Source: a candidate division WOR-3 bacterium
Lineage (GTDB): Bacteria; Hydrothermota; Tepidihabitantia; Tepidihabitantales; Tepidihabitantaceae
DNA: 64,000 nt
Direction of reading: 5' to 3'
NCBI GenBank assembly: GCA_039801085.1
Contig: JBDRTY010000005.1
Span: 39,651-103,650 of the forward strand
Part shown: one piece after another, positions 17,377 through 24,877 of the stretch
Numbering within the stretch: the first letter of the stretch is position 1
Layout of the letters: each line of letters starts with the position of its first letter
The notes under the pieces: generated by a model
Told to the model about the DNA's origin: nothing
The model's database searches: none
What the model saw: only the letters and a program-made list of their open reading frames with translations
Translations under genes and position numbers: made by a program

Positions 17377-18446
17377 AGTTTCAGAATGTCAACGATCGCC
17401 TGTGTAACTTCCTGAATATCGTTTAATGTCAGATCTCCCATATGGGCAATCCGGAAGGTTTTTTCCTTAAGGTCACCGTAGCCGTTTGAGATCTGCATGC
17501 CCCGCTCGCCGAGAGCGGTGTTCAGATCCTTGACGCTGATACCCCGGGTATTAGTAACGGTTGTGAGGGTGACCGATTCGTAGCCCGGCTCCGGGAATAC
17601 CGCAAAGTATTTTTTCGCCCATTCCCGGGTGAATTTTGCCATTTCCAGATGGCGCTGATACCGCTTTTCCATGCCTTCAGCAAGGATGTAGTCCAGTTCC
17701 TTGTCCAGTGCCCAGAAAAGGGAGATTGCGGGTGTGGTGGGTGTCTGGTGGTCCTTTTCATAGCGCTTGAGCATCGCCTCGTAGTCGAAGTAGTAGCCAC
17801 GATCGGGAATTGTCCGGCATTTTTCCATTGCCCGTGGGGAAACGATTGCCACCGCCAGACCCGGTGGGAGTGCTACGCACTTCTGGCTTGATGCAACCAC
17901 CACATCCAGACCAAGCCGGTCGATGTCAAACCAGTCGCCCATCAGACTTGAGACCGCATCGACTAAAATCAGGACATCGGGATATTTTTCCCGGATCATG
18001 GTGGCGAGCTCCTCGATCGGTGCCCGCACACCGGTTGAGGTCTCGTTCTGGGTGATGGTTACCGCTTCATACCCCCCCTTAGCCAGTTCGGCATCAACCA
18101 GTTCCGGCCGGACCGCCTTACCCCACTCCACCCGCACCGCGCCCGGTTCTTTGCCGCACGCCTGGGAGATTTTGAACCAGCGGTCGGAAAAGGCGCCATT
18201 AATGGTATGTAGTACCTTTTTACGGACAACATTGCGGATAGCGCCTTCCATCAGTCCGGTTCCGGAGGCAGTCCACCAGAATACATAGTTATTGGTTTTG
18301 AGGATCTGGCGGGTCTTTTCTATGCACCGGTGGTTGAGGTCACCAAACTCCTTGGATCGGTGGCCGATCATCCACTGTGCCTGAGCCTTAAGTATTTCTT
18401 CCCGCACCTCAGTTGGTCCGGGGACAAAAAGTTTTTTATGTGTCAT
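17373..18446 (-). CDS. Class V aminotransferase, alanine--glyoxylate/serine--pyruvate family
   Basis: This 357-residue PLP enzyme has the family N-terminus LFVPGPTEV, cofactor Asp163 (LVDAVSSLMGD) and PLP Lys189 (ASSQKCVALPPG). The family transfers amino groups between alanine, serine or phosphoserine and glyoxylate, pyruvate or hydroxypyruvate; in anaerobes it often serves serine/glycine metabolism, and the exact substrate cannot be read from sequence. AGGAGG precedes the ATG, and the 5' end overlaps the yjbQ stop by four bases. It is the middle gene of yjbQ-aminotransferase-S8 protease. Confidence 0.88.
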   Translation of the reverse strand: MTHKKLFVPGPTEVREEILKAQAQWMIGHRSKEFGDLNHRCIEKTRQILKTNNYVFWWTASGTGLMEGAIRNVVRKKVLHTINGAFSDRWFKISQACGKEPGAVRVEWGKAVRPELVDAELAKGGYEAVTITQNETSTGVRAPIEELATMIREKYPDVLILVDAVSSLMGDWFDIDRLGLDVVVASSQKCVALPPGLAVAIVSPRAMEKCRTIPDRGYYFDYEAMLKRYEKDHQTPTTPAISLFWALDKELDYILAEGMEKRYQRHLEMAKFTREWAKKYFAVFPEPGYESVTLTTVTNTRGISVKDLNTALGERGMQISNGYGDLKEKTFRIAHMGDLTLNDIQEVTQAIVDILKL

Positions 18447-18868
18447 TTTTCCTCCTGTGATTTTGATTTATTTCTATCGCCGATAATCTTTACTCGACAT
18501 TCCCTGGTTCTGGGTCCGTCAAATTCACAGAAAAATATCCCCTGCCACCGCCCCAGTGCCAGCCGGTGGTCTTCAATCGGGATCACCAGAGAGGTGCCGA
18601 TGAGCACCGATTTAATATGGGCGTCGGCATTACCTTCAGTGTGGCGGTAGGACAGATCCGACGGGATGAGCCGGTTGAGCAGCGCAGTGATATCTTCAGC
18701 CACATCCGGGTCATAACTTTCGTTGATCGTAATGCCCGCAGTCGTATGCGGTACATATAGGATACAGATACCGGAGCGGATACGGCTCTTTTCTACAAGC
18801 CGGCTAATCTGCGCTGTGATATCAATCAGTTCAGTGAGCTTTTGGGTATTAATCGTCAGCGATTCCAT
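18443..18868 (-). CDS. yjbQ: YjbQ family (UPF0047) protein
   Basis: The 141-residue protein is a full-length YjbQ/UPF0047 member with the conserved segments GICILYVPHTTAGITINES and GNADAHIKSVLIG. E. coli YjbQ has weak thiamine-phosphate synthase activity and the fold binds a metal through conserved histidines (H66-type in PHTTA, H in NADAH). Its divergent neighbour is thiL, which uses thiamine phosphate as substrate, so a thiamine role is supported by context. The promoter lies 10 bases upstream of the ATG. Confidence 0.9.
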   Translation of the reverse strand: MESLTINTQKLTELIDITAQISRLVEKSRIRSGICILYVPHTTAGITINESYDPDVAEDITALLNRLIPSDLSYRHTEGNADAHIKSVLIGTSLVIPIEDHRLALGRWQGIFFCEFDGPRTRECRVKIIGDRNKSKSQEEK

Positions 18869-18878
18869 CCTGCTGAAT

Positions 18879-18954
18879 ATGATAACGGCAACTGCACTCG
18901 TGTCAATGCTGAAGCGTTTTTCTTCTTGCCCATTAAGCCGGTCTTTGATATCAT
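18879..18954. promoter_or_regulatory. Divergent promoters of yjbQ and thiL
   Basis: Minus strand (yjbQ): TTGACA 18901-18906, 16 bases, TATCAT 18879-18884, then 10 bases to ATG 18868. Plus strand (thiL): TTGCCC 18926-18931, 17 bases, TATCAT 18949-18954, then five bases to GTG 18960. The -35 boxes are 19 bases apart, so one bound regulator or polymerase could affect both; both transcripts would have little or no leader. Confidence 0.65.
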
Positions 18955-18959
18955 AGGTA

Positions 18960-19925
18960 GTGCGAATTAACCAGTTAGGAGAACAAGGACTGATCAGAAT
19001 AATTCAGCGGCAGGTCCACAGCCGGGGTAATCTTCAGCTGGGGATTGGTGATGACGCTCTGATTCTGAAGGATGGCAGTACGGTTCTGACTACAGACACC
19101 TACGCCGAAGGGGTGCATTTTGATTTAAGTTATATGAGTTATTATGATGTGGGCACAAGATGTGCATGTGCTGCGCTTTCTGATGTAGTGGCGATGGGCG
19201 GTGAGCCCAAGGTGCTGCTGGTGGGGCTGGCGGTACCGCAGGAAACAGATTTGCGTGCGATAAGGCAGTTGTACCAGGGGCTGGAGCGGATATGCAAAGA
19301 GATGGGGTGTGAGATCGGTGGCGGGGACATCATCGCTTTAGACCGGCTGGTGATCGCACTAACCGCATTGGGCAGAGCAGCGGTACCTGTGCTCCGTTCC
19401 GGGGCGCAACCCGGTGATTACCTTTATCTGACCGGTTATACCGGGCTTGCCGAGACCGGCAGACTGATACTTGCCGGAAGAGCAAGATTACCGGCATATA
19501 CTGCAGGAATACGGTTGGCGGTTCAACGTCATCTTTGTCCCGTACCCAGACTGCAGGTGATGCGCGCTCTGAGGTTGAGGATGTCGGCATTAATTGATAC
19601 CTCAGATGGTCTGGGGACCGACGCCCGGCAGCTGAGTACTCAGAGCAGGGTTAAAATTGTGATCGAGCCGGATTGGTTGCCGATTCATCCGGTGACGCTT
19701 CAATTGTGTCAAGAACAGAGGAGGAGCCCTTTAGAGTTCGCCCTGAGCGCAGGCGAGGATTATGAACTGTTGTTTACCTGCAGAAGTAGCCCGCCGTCAA
19801 TTGTTAAGGGTGTAAAGATCACAAGGATTGGCAGGGTGGAAAAGGGCAGAGGTTTTTATATTAAAAAAGGAGAAAACAAAATAGTTCCACTGAAAATTAC
19901 CGGTTACGACCACCTTGTCGTTTAA
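18960..19925 (+). CDS. thiL: Thiamine-monophosphate kinase
   Basis: ThiL phosphorylates thiamine monophosphate to the active cofactor thiamine diphosphate. The 321-residue protein is full length for the PurM/ThiL fold: GIGDDALIL (about residue 28-36), TTDTYAEGVHFDL, ALSDVVAMGGEP, the GGGDI metal loop and SAGEDYELLF near the C-terminus. The start is GTG 18960, five bases after a -10 box and without a Shine-Dalgarno sequence. It is divergent from yjbQ. No other thi genes are present and no TPP riboswitch precedes it. Confidence 0.93.
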   Translation: MRINQLGEQGLIRIIQRQVHSRGNLQLGIGDDALILKDGSTVLTTDTYAEGVHFDLSYMSYYDVGTRCACAALSDVVAMGGEPKVLLVGLAVPQETDLRAIRQLYQGLERICKEMGCEIGGGDIIALDRLVIALTALGRAAVPVLRSGAQPGDYLYLTGYTGLAETGRLILAGRARLPAYTAGIRLAVQRHLCPVPRLQVMRALRLRMSALIDTSDGLGTDARQLSTQSRVKIVIEPDWLPIHPVTLQLCQEQRRSPLEFALSAGEDYELLFTCRSSPPSIVKGVKITRIGRVEKGRGFYIKKGENKIVPLKITGYDHLVV

Positions 19926-20148
19926 AATCTAACCAATGTTGAAAAAATGTGGATAAATATGTGGATAACAAGTTGAGTAGCTTATTTTATGCAATATACA
20001 CCTTGATTATTGCGTAATTTTCTATTATGCTGAAGTATTCGGCATAGCTAACACAAATATATTTTTATCAATAAATTACAGATGGGTGATTGATTAATTA
20101 TTATGTTTGACATGCTATATATTGTGGTATAATATATAATTAATCTAT
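19926..20148 (+). promoter_or_regulatory. AT-rich control region with two DnaA-type boxes
   Basis: This 223-base gap between thiL and nrdR is strikingly AT-rich. Two perfect DnaA boxes in the same orientation, TGTGGATAA at 19948-19956 and 19960-19968 (complement TTATCCACA), are 12 bases apart. The rest is a run of A/T tracts ending in the nrdR promoter. DnaA is known to regulate nrd genes in some bacteria; a replication origin is an alternative, but dnaA, dnaN and the usual origin neighbours are not nearby. Confidence 0.6.
20107..20140 (+). promoter_or_regulatory. nrdR promoter overlapped by NrdR boxes
   Basis: TTGACA at 20107-20112 is followed by -10 candidates TATAAT 20128-20133 (15-base spacing) or TAATAT 20130-20135 (17-base spacing). 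CTATATATTGT at 20115-20125 fits the core of the known NrdR-box consensus, and a weaker ATATAT-centred half-match is centred 15 bases further on, near 20134. Bound NrdR would occlude the promoter, predicting autoregulation of nrdR-nrdD. Confidence 0.65.
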
Positions 20149-20622
20149 ATGAAGTGTCCATACTGTTCATGTGAAGAGGATAAGGTTTTGGACTCGAGGC
20201 CGGTTCAGGATGGGAATGCGATCCGTCGCAGAAGGGAGTGCTTAAAGTGCGGCAGGCGGTTTACAACTTATGAGTATGTAGAGCGAATGCCTTTAATGGT
20301 GATTAAACGTGATGGCAGGCATGAGCCATATGACCGGCAGAAGGTGGTGAACGGTATTGTGCTTGCCTGTCGGAAGCGGCCGGTGGGCAGAAATGAGATT
20401 GAGCGGGTTGTGGACGCACTGGAGCGCCGGTTGGAAGAGGAAGGCAGGGTCGAAGTGAGTTCCGCTGAGATTGGCGAACTGGTGCTTGAGCAGTTGATTG
20501 AGATTGACCCGGTAGCCTATGTCCGGTTTGCGTCAGTCTACCGGCAGTTTACCAGTCCAGAACAGTTTGTTGAGGAGCTGAGAAAAATAAAGAAGGAGGC
20601 AAGAGGTGTCAGAGGAGAATAA
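20149..20622 (+). CDS. nrdR: Transcriptional repressor NrdR
   Basis: NrdR senses the ATP/dATP balance and represses ribonucleotide reductase genes. The 157-residue protein has the zinc ribbon CPYC (3-6) and CLKCGRRF (31-38 region), then an ATP cone (VIKRDGRHEPYDRQKVV onward). ATG 20149 lies about 14 bases after the -10 with no good Shine-Dalgarno sequence. The 3' end overlaps nrdD by 17 bases, so the regulator and its target form one operon. Confidence 0.96.
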   Translation: MKCPYCSCEEDKVLDSRPVQDGNAIRRRRECLKCGRRFTTYEYVERMPLMVIKRDGRHEPYDRQKVVNGIVLACRKRPVGRNEIERVVDALERRLEEEGRVEVSSAEIGELVLEQLIEIDPVAYVRFASVYRQFTSPEQFVEELRKIKKEARGVRGE

Positions 20623-23131
20623 TCACCAGGAACCCAAGTTGCAGCAGGCGCGGCTGCCGGCAGCAGGGGGAAATCCGTCTGACGAGGGGCGGCCCAATAA
20701 ATGGCATTTTCGTAAAGTGCAGAAGCGCTCCGGCGAGCTGGTGGATTTTGACATTGACAAACTTGCCGGTTCGATCTTCAATGCTGCCCGTTCGGTCGGG
20801 GGCGAGGACTACAATCGCGCCCGCTGGTTGGCAGAACGGGTGGTAGAGTACCTTTACGCCCAGCGTGGTCCGCACATTCCGACGGTTGAGGAGATCGGCG
20901 ATGCGGTAGAGAAGGTGCTGGTCGAATACGGTCATGCCCAGACTGCCAAAGCGTATATTCTGAAACGGGAAGAGCGGGCGCGGGCAAGGCGGCTGGAGGC
21001 GGTGCGGGTTAAGCCCATGTTGTTCGGCAAGCGCGATACAACCGAGTTTGCCCTGTTTGTCCGCTCTTCCGATGATACGATCCGGAAGTGGGACCGTTCG
21101 CGGATCAGCCGGGCACTGGTGCGTGAGGCCGGGCTGGAACCGGAAATTGCCGAGGAGATCGCCCGGGAGGTTGAGGAGATGATTGTAGATGCCAATGTCC
21201 GGAGGGTAACTTCGAGTCTGGTGCGGGAACTGGTTAATGCCAAGCTGGTGGAGCGGGGACTGGAAGAGGCGCGACGGCGCCATGCCCGGCTTGGGGTACC
21301 GATTGCTGATGTGGAGAATCTGATTCTCTACAAGAACCGGGAGAACGCAAATACCCCGCACAATCCCGAGGCGACGAATATGACCCTTGCTGAGTGGACA
21401 TTGAAACAGTTTGCCCTGAGTTCGGTATTTGATGCTGATATCGCCGATGCTCACACCCGTGGTGATATCCATCTGCATGACCTAGGTTTTATCAATCGAC
21501 CTTATTGCTCCGGGCAGTCACTGGAGTATGTGAAGAAGTTCGGGCTCAATCTGCCGAATGCGTTATCAATGGCAAAGCCGGCGCGCCATCCGGAGACGCT
21601 TCTGGCGCACATGGTCAAATTTTCGGCAGCACTGCAGGGGCATTTTGCCGGGGCGATCGGCTGGGATGCGGTTAACATCTTTTTCGCACCATTTCTGGTC
21701 GGGATGAGTGACAAGGAGATTCACCAGCTGGCGCAGATGCTGGTTTTTGAGTATTCCCAGCAGAATGTTGCCCGGGGTGGTCAGGCGATCTTTTCCGACA
21801 TTAATCTTTACTGGGAGATGCCGGCACATTTTGCCGAGGTGCCGGCAATCGGCCCTGGTGGTGAGTATACCGGCAAGAAATATGGTGAGTATCTGAACGA
21901 GGCACAGCGGTTTGTCTGGGCGATATTTGATGTTTACCGGGACGGTGACGGTTCCGGTCGGCCGTTTTTCTTCCCCAAACCGCTCGTCCATATCACCGAG
22001 AACTTCTTTAGGACCCCTCATTATCAGGATTTTCTCAATCATATCGCCGATGTCGCTGCCGAGAAGGGTAATACCTATTTTGTCTTTGACCGGGGCAAGA
22101 CCGCCAAGATCAGTGAGTGCTGCCGGCTCAGTTTCAAGCTGGATGAGCATGATATGAATGATGCCAGAACCCCATGGAAGATGCGCTACTGTGCACTGCA
22201 GAATGTGACGATCAATCTGCCCCGGGTGGCTTTTCTTGCCAATCATGATGATGAGGTGCTGTTTTCACTTCTGCGGGAGCGGATGGAGATGGTTGCCCGG
22301 GCGCACGAAGAGAAGCGGACTTTCATTGAAAAGCTTCTGGCACTGAAGTCAGAGGGACCGCTTGCGCTGCTGACCATGGATGCGGATGGCGAACCCTATC
22401 TGCGGATGCACCGGGTGACCTATCTTGTCGGCGTTTTGGGTTTGAATGAGATGGTGCAGTATCACTTGGGCAAGGAGCTCCATGAAAGCGAGGAGGCGTT
22501 CAGGTTCGGTTTGAAAGTGATGGCGTTTCTCAATCTGGAGTGCCGGCGTCTGGCAGCGGAACACAAAATGCGACTGGTTATCGAGCAGACTCCGGCTGAG
22601 TCAACGGCGTTCCGGCTGGCAAAGCTGGATCTGGAGCTCTATCCGGAGCAGGCACAGCAGGTGGTCAAGGGCGATCTGCAGTCCGGAGCGGTTTATTATA
22701 CGAACTCCACCTATCTGAATATCGGAGCGGCGATCGATCCGATTGAGCGGGTTTACCTTGAGGGCAAGTTTCACGATATGATTGAGGCGGGCGCGCTGAC
22801 TCATGTCTGGCTGGCAGATTCCCGGCCGCCAAAGGAGGCGATTGCCAATTTTGTGCTTAAGACCTATCACCGGACCCGGAATGCCCAGATTGCCTTTTCA
22901 CCTGAGTTCACGACCTGTGCACGGTGTCACCGGACGAGCCGGGGTCTCAATGCCACCTGTCCCTACTGCCATTCAGCCGAAGTAGACTACATCACGCGGG
23001 TGACCGGGTACTTTTCCCGGGTTTCCGGCTGGAACGCCGGGAAGAAGCAGGAGCTCAAGGACCGGTTCAAGAGTGACCTGATAAATATCAATCCGGTCCG
23101 GGTGCCGATTCTGCGGTTTCAGGAATTGTGA
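20606..23131 (+). CDS. nrdD: Anaerobic (class III) ribonucleoside-triphosphate reductase
   Basis: NrdD reduces ribonucleoside triphosphates to deoxy forms using a glycyl radical. The 841-residue protein has two N-terminal ATP-cone regions (about 35-130 and 145-235), the catalytic barrel, a C-terminal zinc site (CARC and CPYC), and the glycyl-radical motif RVTGYF with Gly801. GTG 20606 follows AAGGAGG inside the end of nrdR. The activating radical-SAM enzyme NrdG, often adjacent, is missing: the next gene is a small DUF167 protein. Two ATP cones suggest more elaborate allosteric control than in single-cone enzymes. Confidence 0.96.
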   Translation: MSEENNHQEPKLQQARLPAAGGNPSDEGRPNKWHFRKVQKRSGELVDFDIDKLAGSIFNAARSVGGEDYNRARWLAERVVEYLYAQRGPHIPTVEEIGDAVEKVLVEYGHAQTAKAYILKREERARARRLEAVRVKPMLFGKRDTTEFALFVRSSDDTIRKWDRSRISRALVREAGLEPEIAEEIAREVEEMIVDANVRRVTSSLVRELVNAKLVERGLEEARRRHARLGVPIADVENLILYKNRENANTPHNPEATNMTLAEWTLKQFALSSVFDADIADAHTRGDIHLHDLGFINRPYCSGQSLEYVKKFGLNLPNALSMAKPARHPETLLAHMVKFSAALQGHFAGAIGWDAVNIFFAPFLVGMSDKEIHQLAQMLVFEYSQQNVARGGQAIFSDINLYWEMPAHFAEVPAIGPGGEYTGKKYGEYLNEAQRFVWAIFDVYRDGDGSGRPFFFPKPLVHITENFFRTPHYQDFLNHIADVAAEKGNTYFVFDRGKTAKISECCRLSFKLDEHDMNDARTPWKMRYCALQNVTINLPRVAFLANHDDEVLFSLLRERMEMVARAHEEKRTFIEKLLALKSEGPLALLTMDADGEPYLRMHRVTYLVGVLGLNEMVQYHLGKELHESEEAFRFGLKVMAFLNLECRRLAAEHKMRLVIEQTPAESTAFRLAKLDLELYPEQAQQVVKGDLQSGAVYYTNSTYLNIGAAIDPIERVYLEGKFHDMIEAGALTHVWLADSRPPKEAIANFVLKTYHRTRNAQIAFSPEFTTCARCHRTSRGLNATCPYCHSAEVDYITRVTGYFSRVSGWNAGKKQELKDRFKSDLININPVRVPILRFQEL

Positions 23132-23356
23132 ATGGTGCGGGTCAAGGTTCGGGTGAAGCCCGGTTCCACCAAGAACCAGGTTGTGCGTAATCCGGATGGA
23201 AGTCTGATAGTTGCGGTCCGGGAACCACCGGTTGAAGGCAGGGCGAATCGGGCAGCCGCAGAACTGCTCGCCACCTTTTTCCGGGTACCAAAGTCCGCGG
23301 TCCGGCTGGTGGCGGGCACCCACTCGCGTCAGAAAGTTTATGAGATCGGTGTTTAA
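23132..23356 (+). CDS. DUF167 (YggU/UPF0235) family protein
   Basis: The 74-residue protein matches the YggU family over its whole length (VKVRVKPGSTKNQV, EPPVEGRANRAAAELLA, VPKSAVRLVAGTHSRQK). Function unknown; the fold is small alpha/beta. ATG 23132 directly follows the nrdD stop, so translation is probably coupled. Its end overlaps the convergent RNase G gene by four bases. Confidence 0.88.
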   Translation: MVRVKVRVKPGSTKNQVVRNPDGSLIVAVREPPVEGRANRAAAELLATFFRVPKSAVRLVAGTHSRQKVYEIGV

Positions 23357-24864
23357 CCGGATTCAGTAAGAAGCTTGAATTCGGTTGGTGCCAACTGGTA
23401 ATCGGTTTTGACATCAATTGCCAGTTCGTAGCGCCGGGCAAACTCAGATAGTCGTTCGAACCATTCGGTGGTGAGGAATTCGGTCATCATGGGAGAAGCG
23501 AGAATACGGACCTTTCGACCCCGGAGTTTTGGGAGCCGGGTGAGGATGAGGCGTTCAATCCGCATTGCCACTTCGGACCGAGAACGCACCCGGCCTGATC
23601 CCTGACAGACCGGACAGGTTTCAAAGAGCAGATACATCATTCCGGGCCGGGTTCGTTCCCGGGTCATCTCCAGTAATCCGAACCGGCTCATTTTGGAAAA
23701 ATCCGATTTTGCCCGGTCATGTGCCAGATGATTCTTCAGTTCCTGTACTACCCGTTCGGTGTTTTTCGGATCCTGCATGTCGATGAAATCAATGATGATC
23801 AATCCGGCAAGATCGCGCAGCCGGATCTGGCGGGCGATTTCCGCGGCCGCTTCCAGATTGGTCTCAAAGATCAGTTTTTCCGGGTCCTCCTCCTGGGCGG
23901 ACCGGCCGGTATTGACATCAATAGCGACCATCGCCTCAGTCTGGTCGATAGTAATGAAACCACCCCCCTTGAGCCAGATGCGTTTGTGAAACAGCCGTTC
24001 CAGTTCCGCTTCAACACCGGTGAATTCCAGAAGCGGGACTTCACCCTGATAATGTTCAATCCGGCGCCGGAAACGGGGTGCTACCCGGCTGACATAGCTG
24101 AGCAGCTGCTGATAGACCGGTTCGTAGTCCACCAGCACCTTTTCCACCTGCTCACTCAGGAGATCACGAACGACCTTGAGGGCGATTGAGGGTTCTTCAT
24201 AAAGCAGCGCCGGTGCACTGTGCTGTTCTGCCTTCTGTCTGATTTCCTCCCAGGTTCGTTCCAGCTCCTGGTATTCCCGCCTCAGGTCATCAACTGAAGC
24301 TTCCTGTGCTACGGTGCGGATGATCAGACCGGCCTGCGGGTTCTTGAACTGGCGGACCGCATCGCGCAACCGGCTCCGTTCACGGCGGTCGGCAATCCGG
24401 CGGGAGATGCCGATTCGCTGAGCGTTGGGAAAGTAAACGAGGTAACGACCGGGGACCGAGACCAGTGATGTCAGTCGGGCACCCTTCTCCGCAAACGGGT
24501 CCTTGACGACCTGAACCAGGATTTCCTCACCTTCGCGCAGAGTGATCGTGCGGGCGGGCAGTTTTTCCGGTACCCGGCTCCGGCTCGTGCCGGTGTCCGC
24601 CTCTTCAATTTCATCACCTTCCAGGATATCAAACTCCGGAATTTCGGTCAGGGGCAGAAAACCGTTTTTGCGCAGACCAATGTTGACAAAGGCACCACGC
24701 AGGCCCTTGACCACATTTTCTACCCTTCCCTTGTAAATCCGGCCGACGAGATTCTGCTGTTCTGCCCGTTCAATGTAGAACTCAACCAGCCGGTCCTGTT
24801 CAAAGACCGCAACTCTGGTTTCCCATTCATTGGCACTGATGACAATTTTCGTTCTTACTTTCAT
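23353..24864 (-). CDS. rng: Ribonuclease G/E family endoribonuclease
   Basis: The 503-residue enzyme has the S1-like RNA-binding domain (IYKGRVENVVKGLRGAFVNIG, about 42-62), the catalytic DNase I-like domain with metal-binding aspartates in AIDVNTG and IIIDFIDM, and a zinc-link CPVCQGSGR. Length matches RNase G, lacking the long disordered tail of RNase E. It acts in rRNA processing and mRNA decay. It follows the radical-SAM fusion gene after 13 bases, an arrangement seen in other phyla where rplU and rpmA come next; here those are absent. Confidence 0.94.
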   Translation of the reverse strand: MKVRTKIVISANEWETRVAVFEQDRLVEFYIERAEQQNLVGRIYKGRVENVVKGLRGAFVNIGLRKNGFLPLTEIPEFDILEGDEIEEADTGTSRSRVPEKLPARTITLREGEEILVQVVKDPFAEKGARLTSLVSVPGRYLVYFPNAQRIGISRRIADRRERSRLRDAVRQFKNPQAGLIIRTVAQEASVDDLRREYQELERTWEEIRQKAEQHSAPALLYEEPSIALKVVRDLLSEQVEKVLVDYEPVYQQLLSYVSRVAPRFRRRIEHYQGEVPLLEFTGVEAELERLFHKRIWLKGGGFITIDQTEAMVAIDVNTGRSAQEEDPEKLIFETNLEAAAEIARQIRLRDLAGLIIIDFIDMQDPKNTERVVQELKNHLAHDRAKSDFSKMSRFGLLEMTRERTRPGMMYLLFETCPVCQGSGRVRSRSEVAMRIERLILTRLPKLRGRKVRILASPMMTEFLTTEWFERLSEFARRYELAIDVKTDYQLAPTEFKLLTESG

Positions 24865-24877
24865 TCTTCCTCCCCGA

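Noticed and set aside
18869..18959. TPP riboswitch before thiL or yjbQ
   Set aside because: The gap is 91 bases, both promoters occupy it, and the transcripts would have almost no leader.
19926..20148. Definite chromosomal replication origin
   Set aside because: Only two perfect DnaA boxes, and dnaA, dnaN, recF and rpmH are not nearby; kept as a possibility only.
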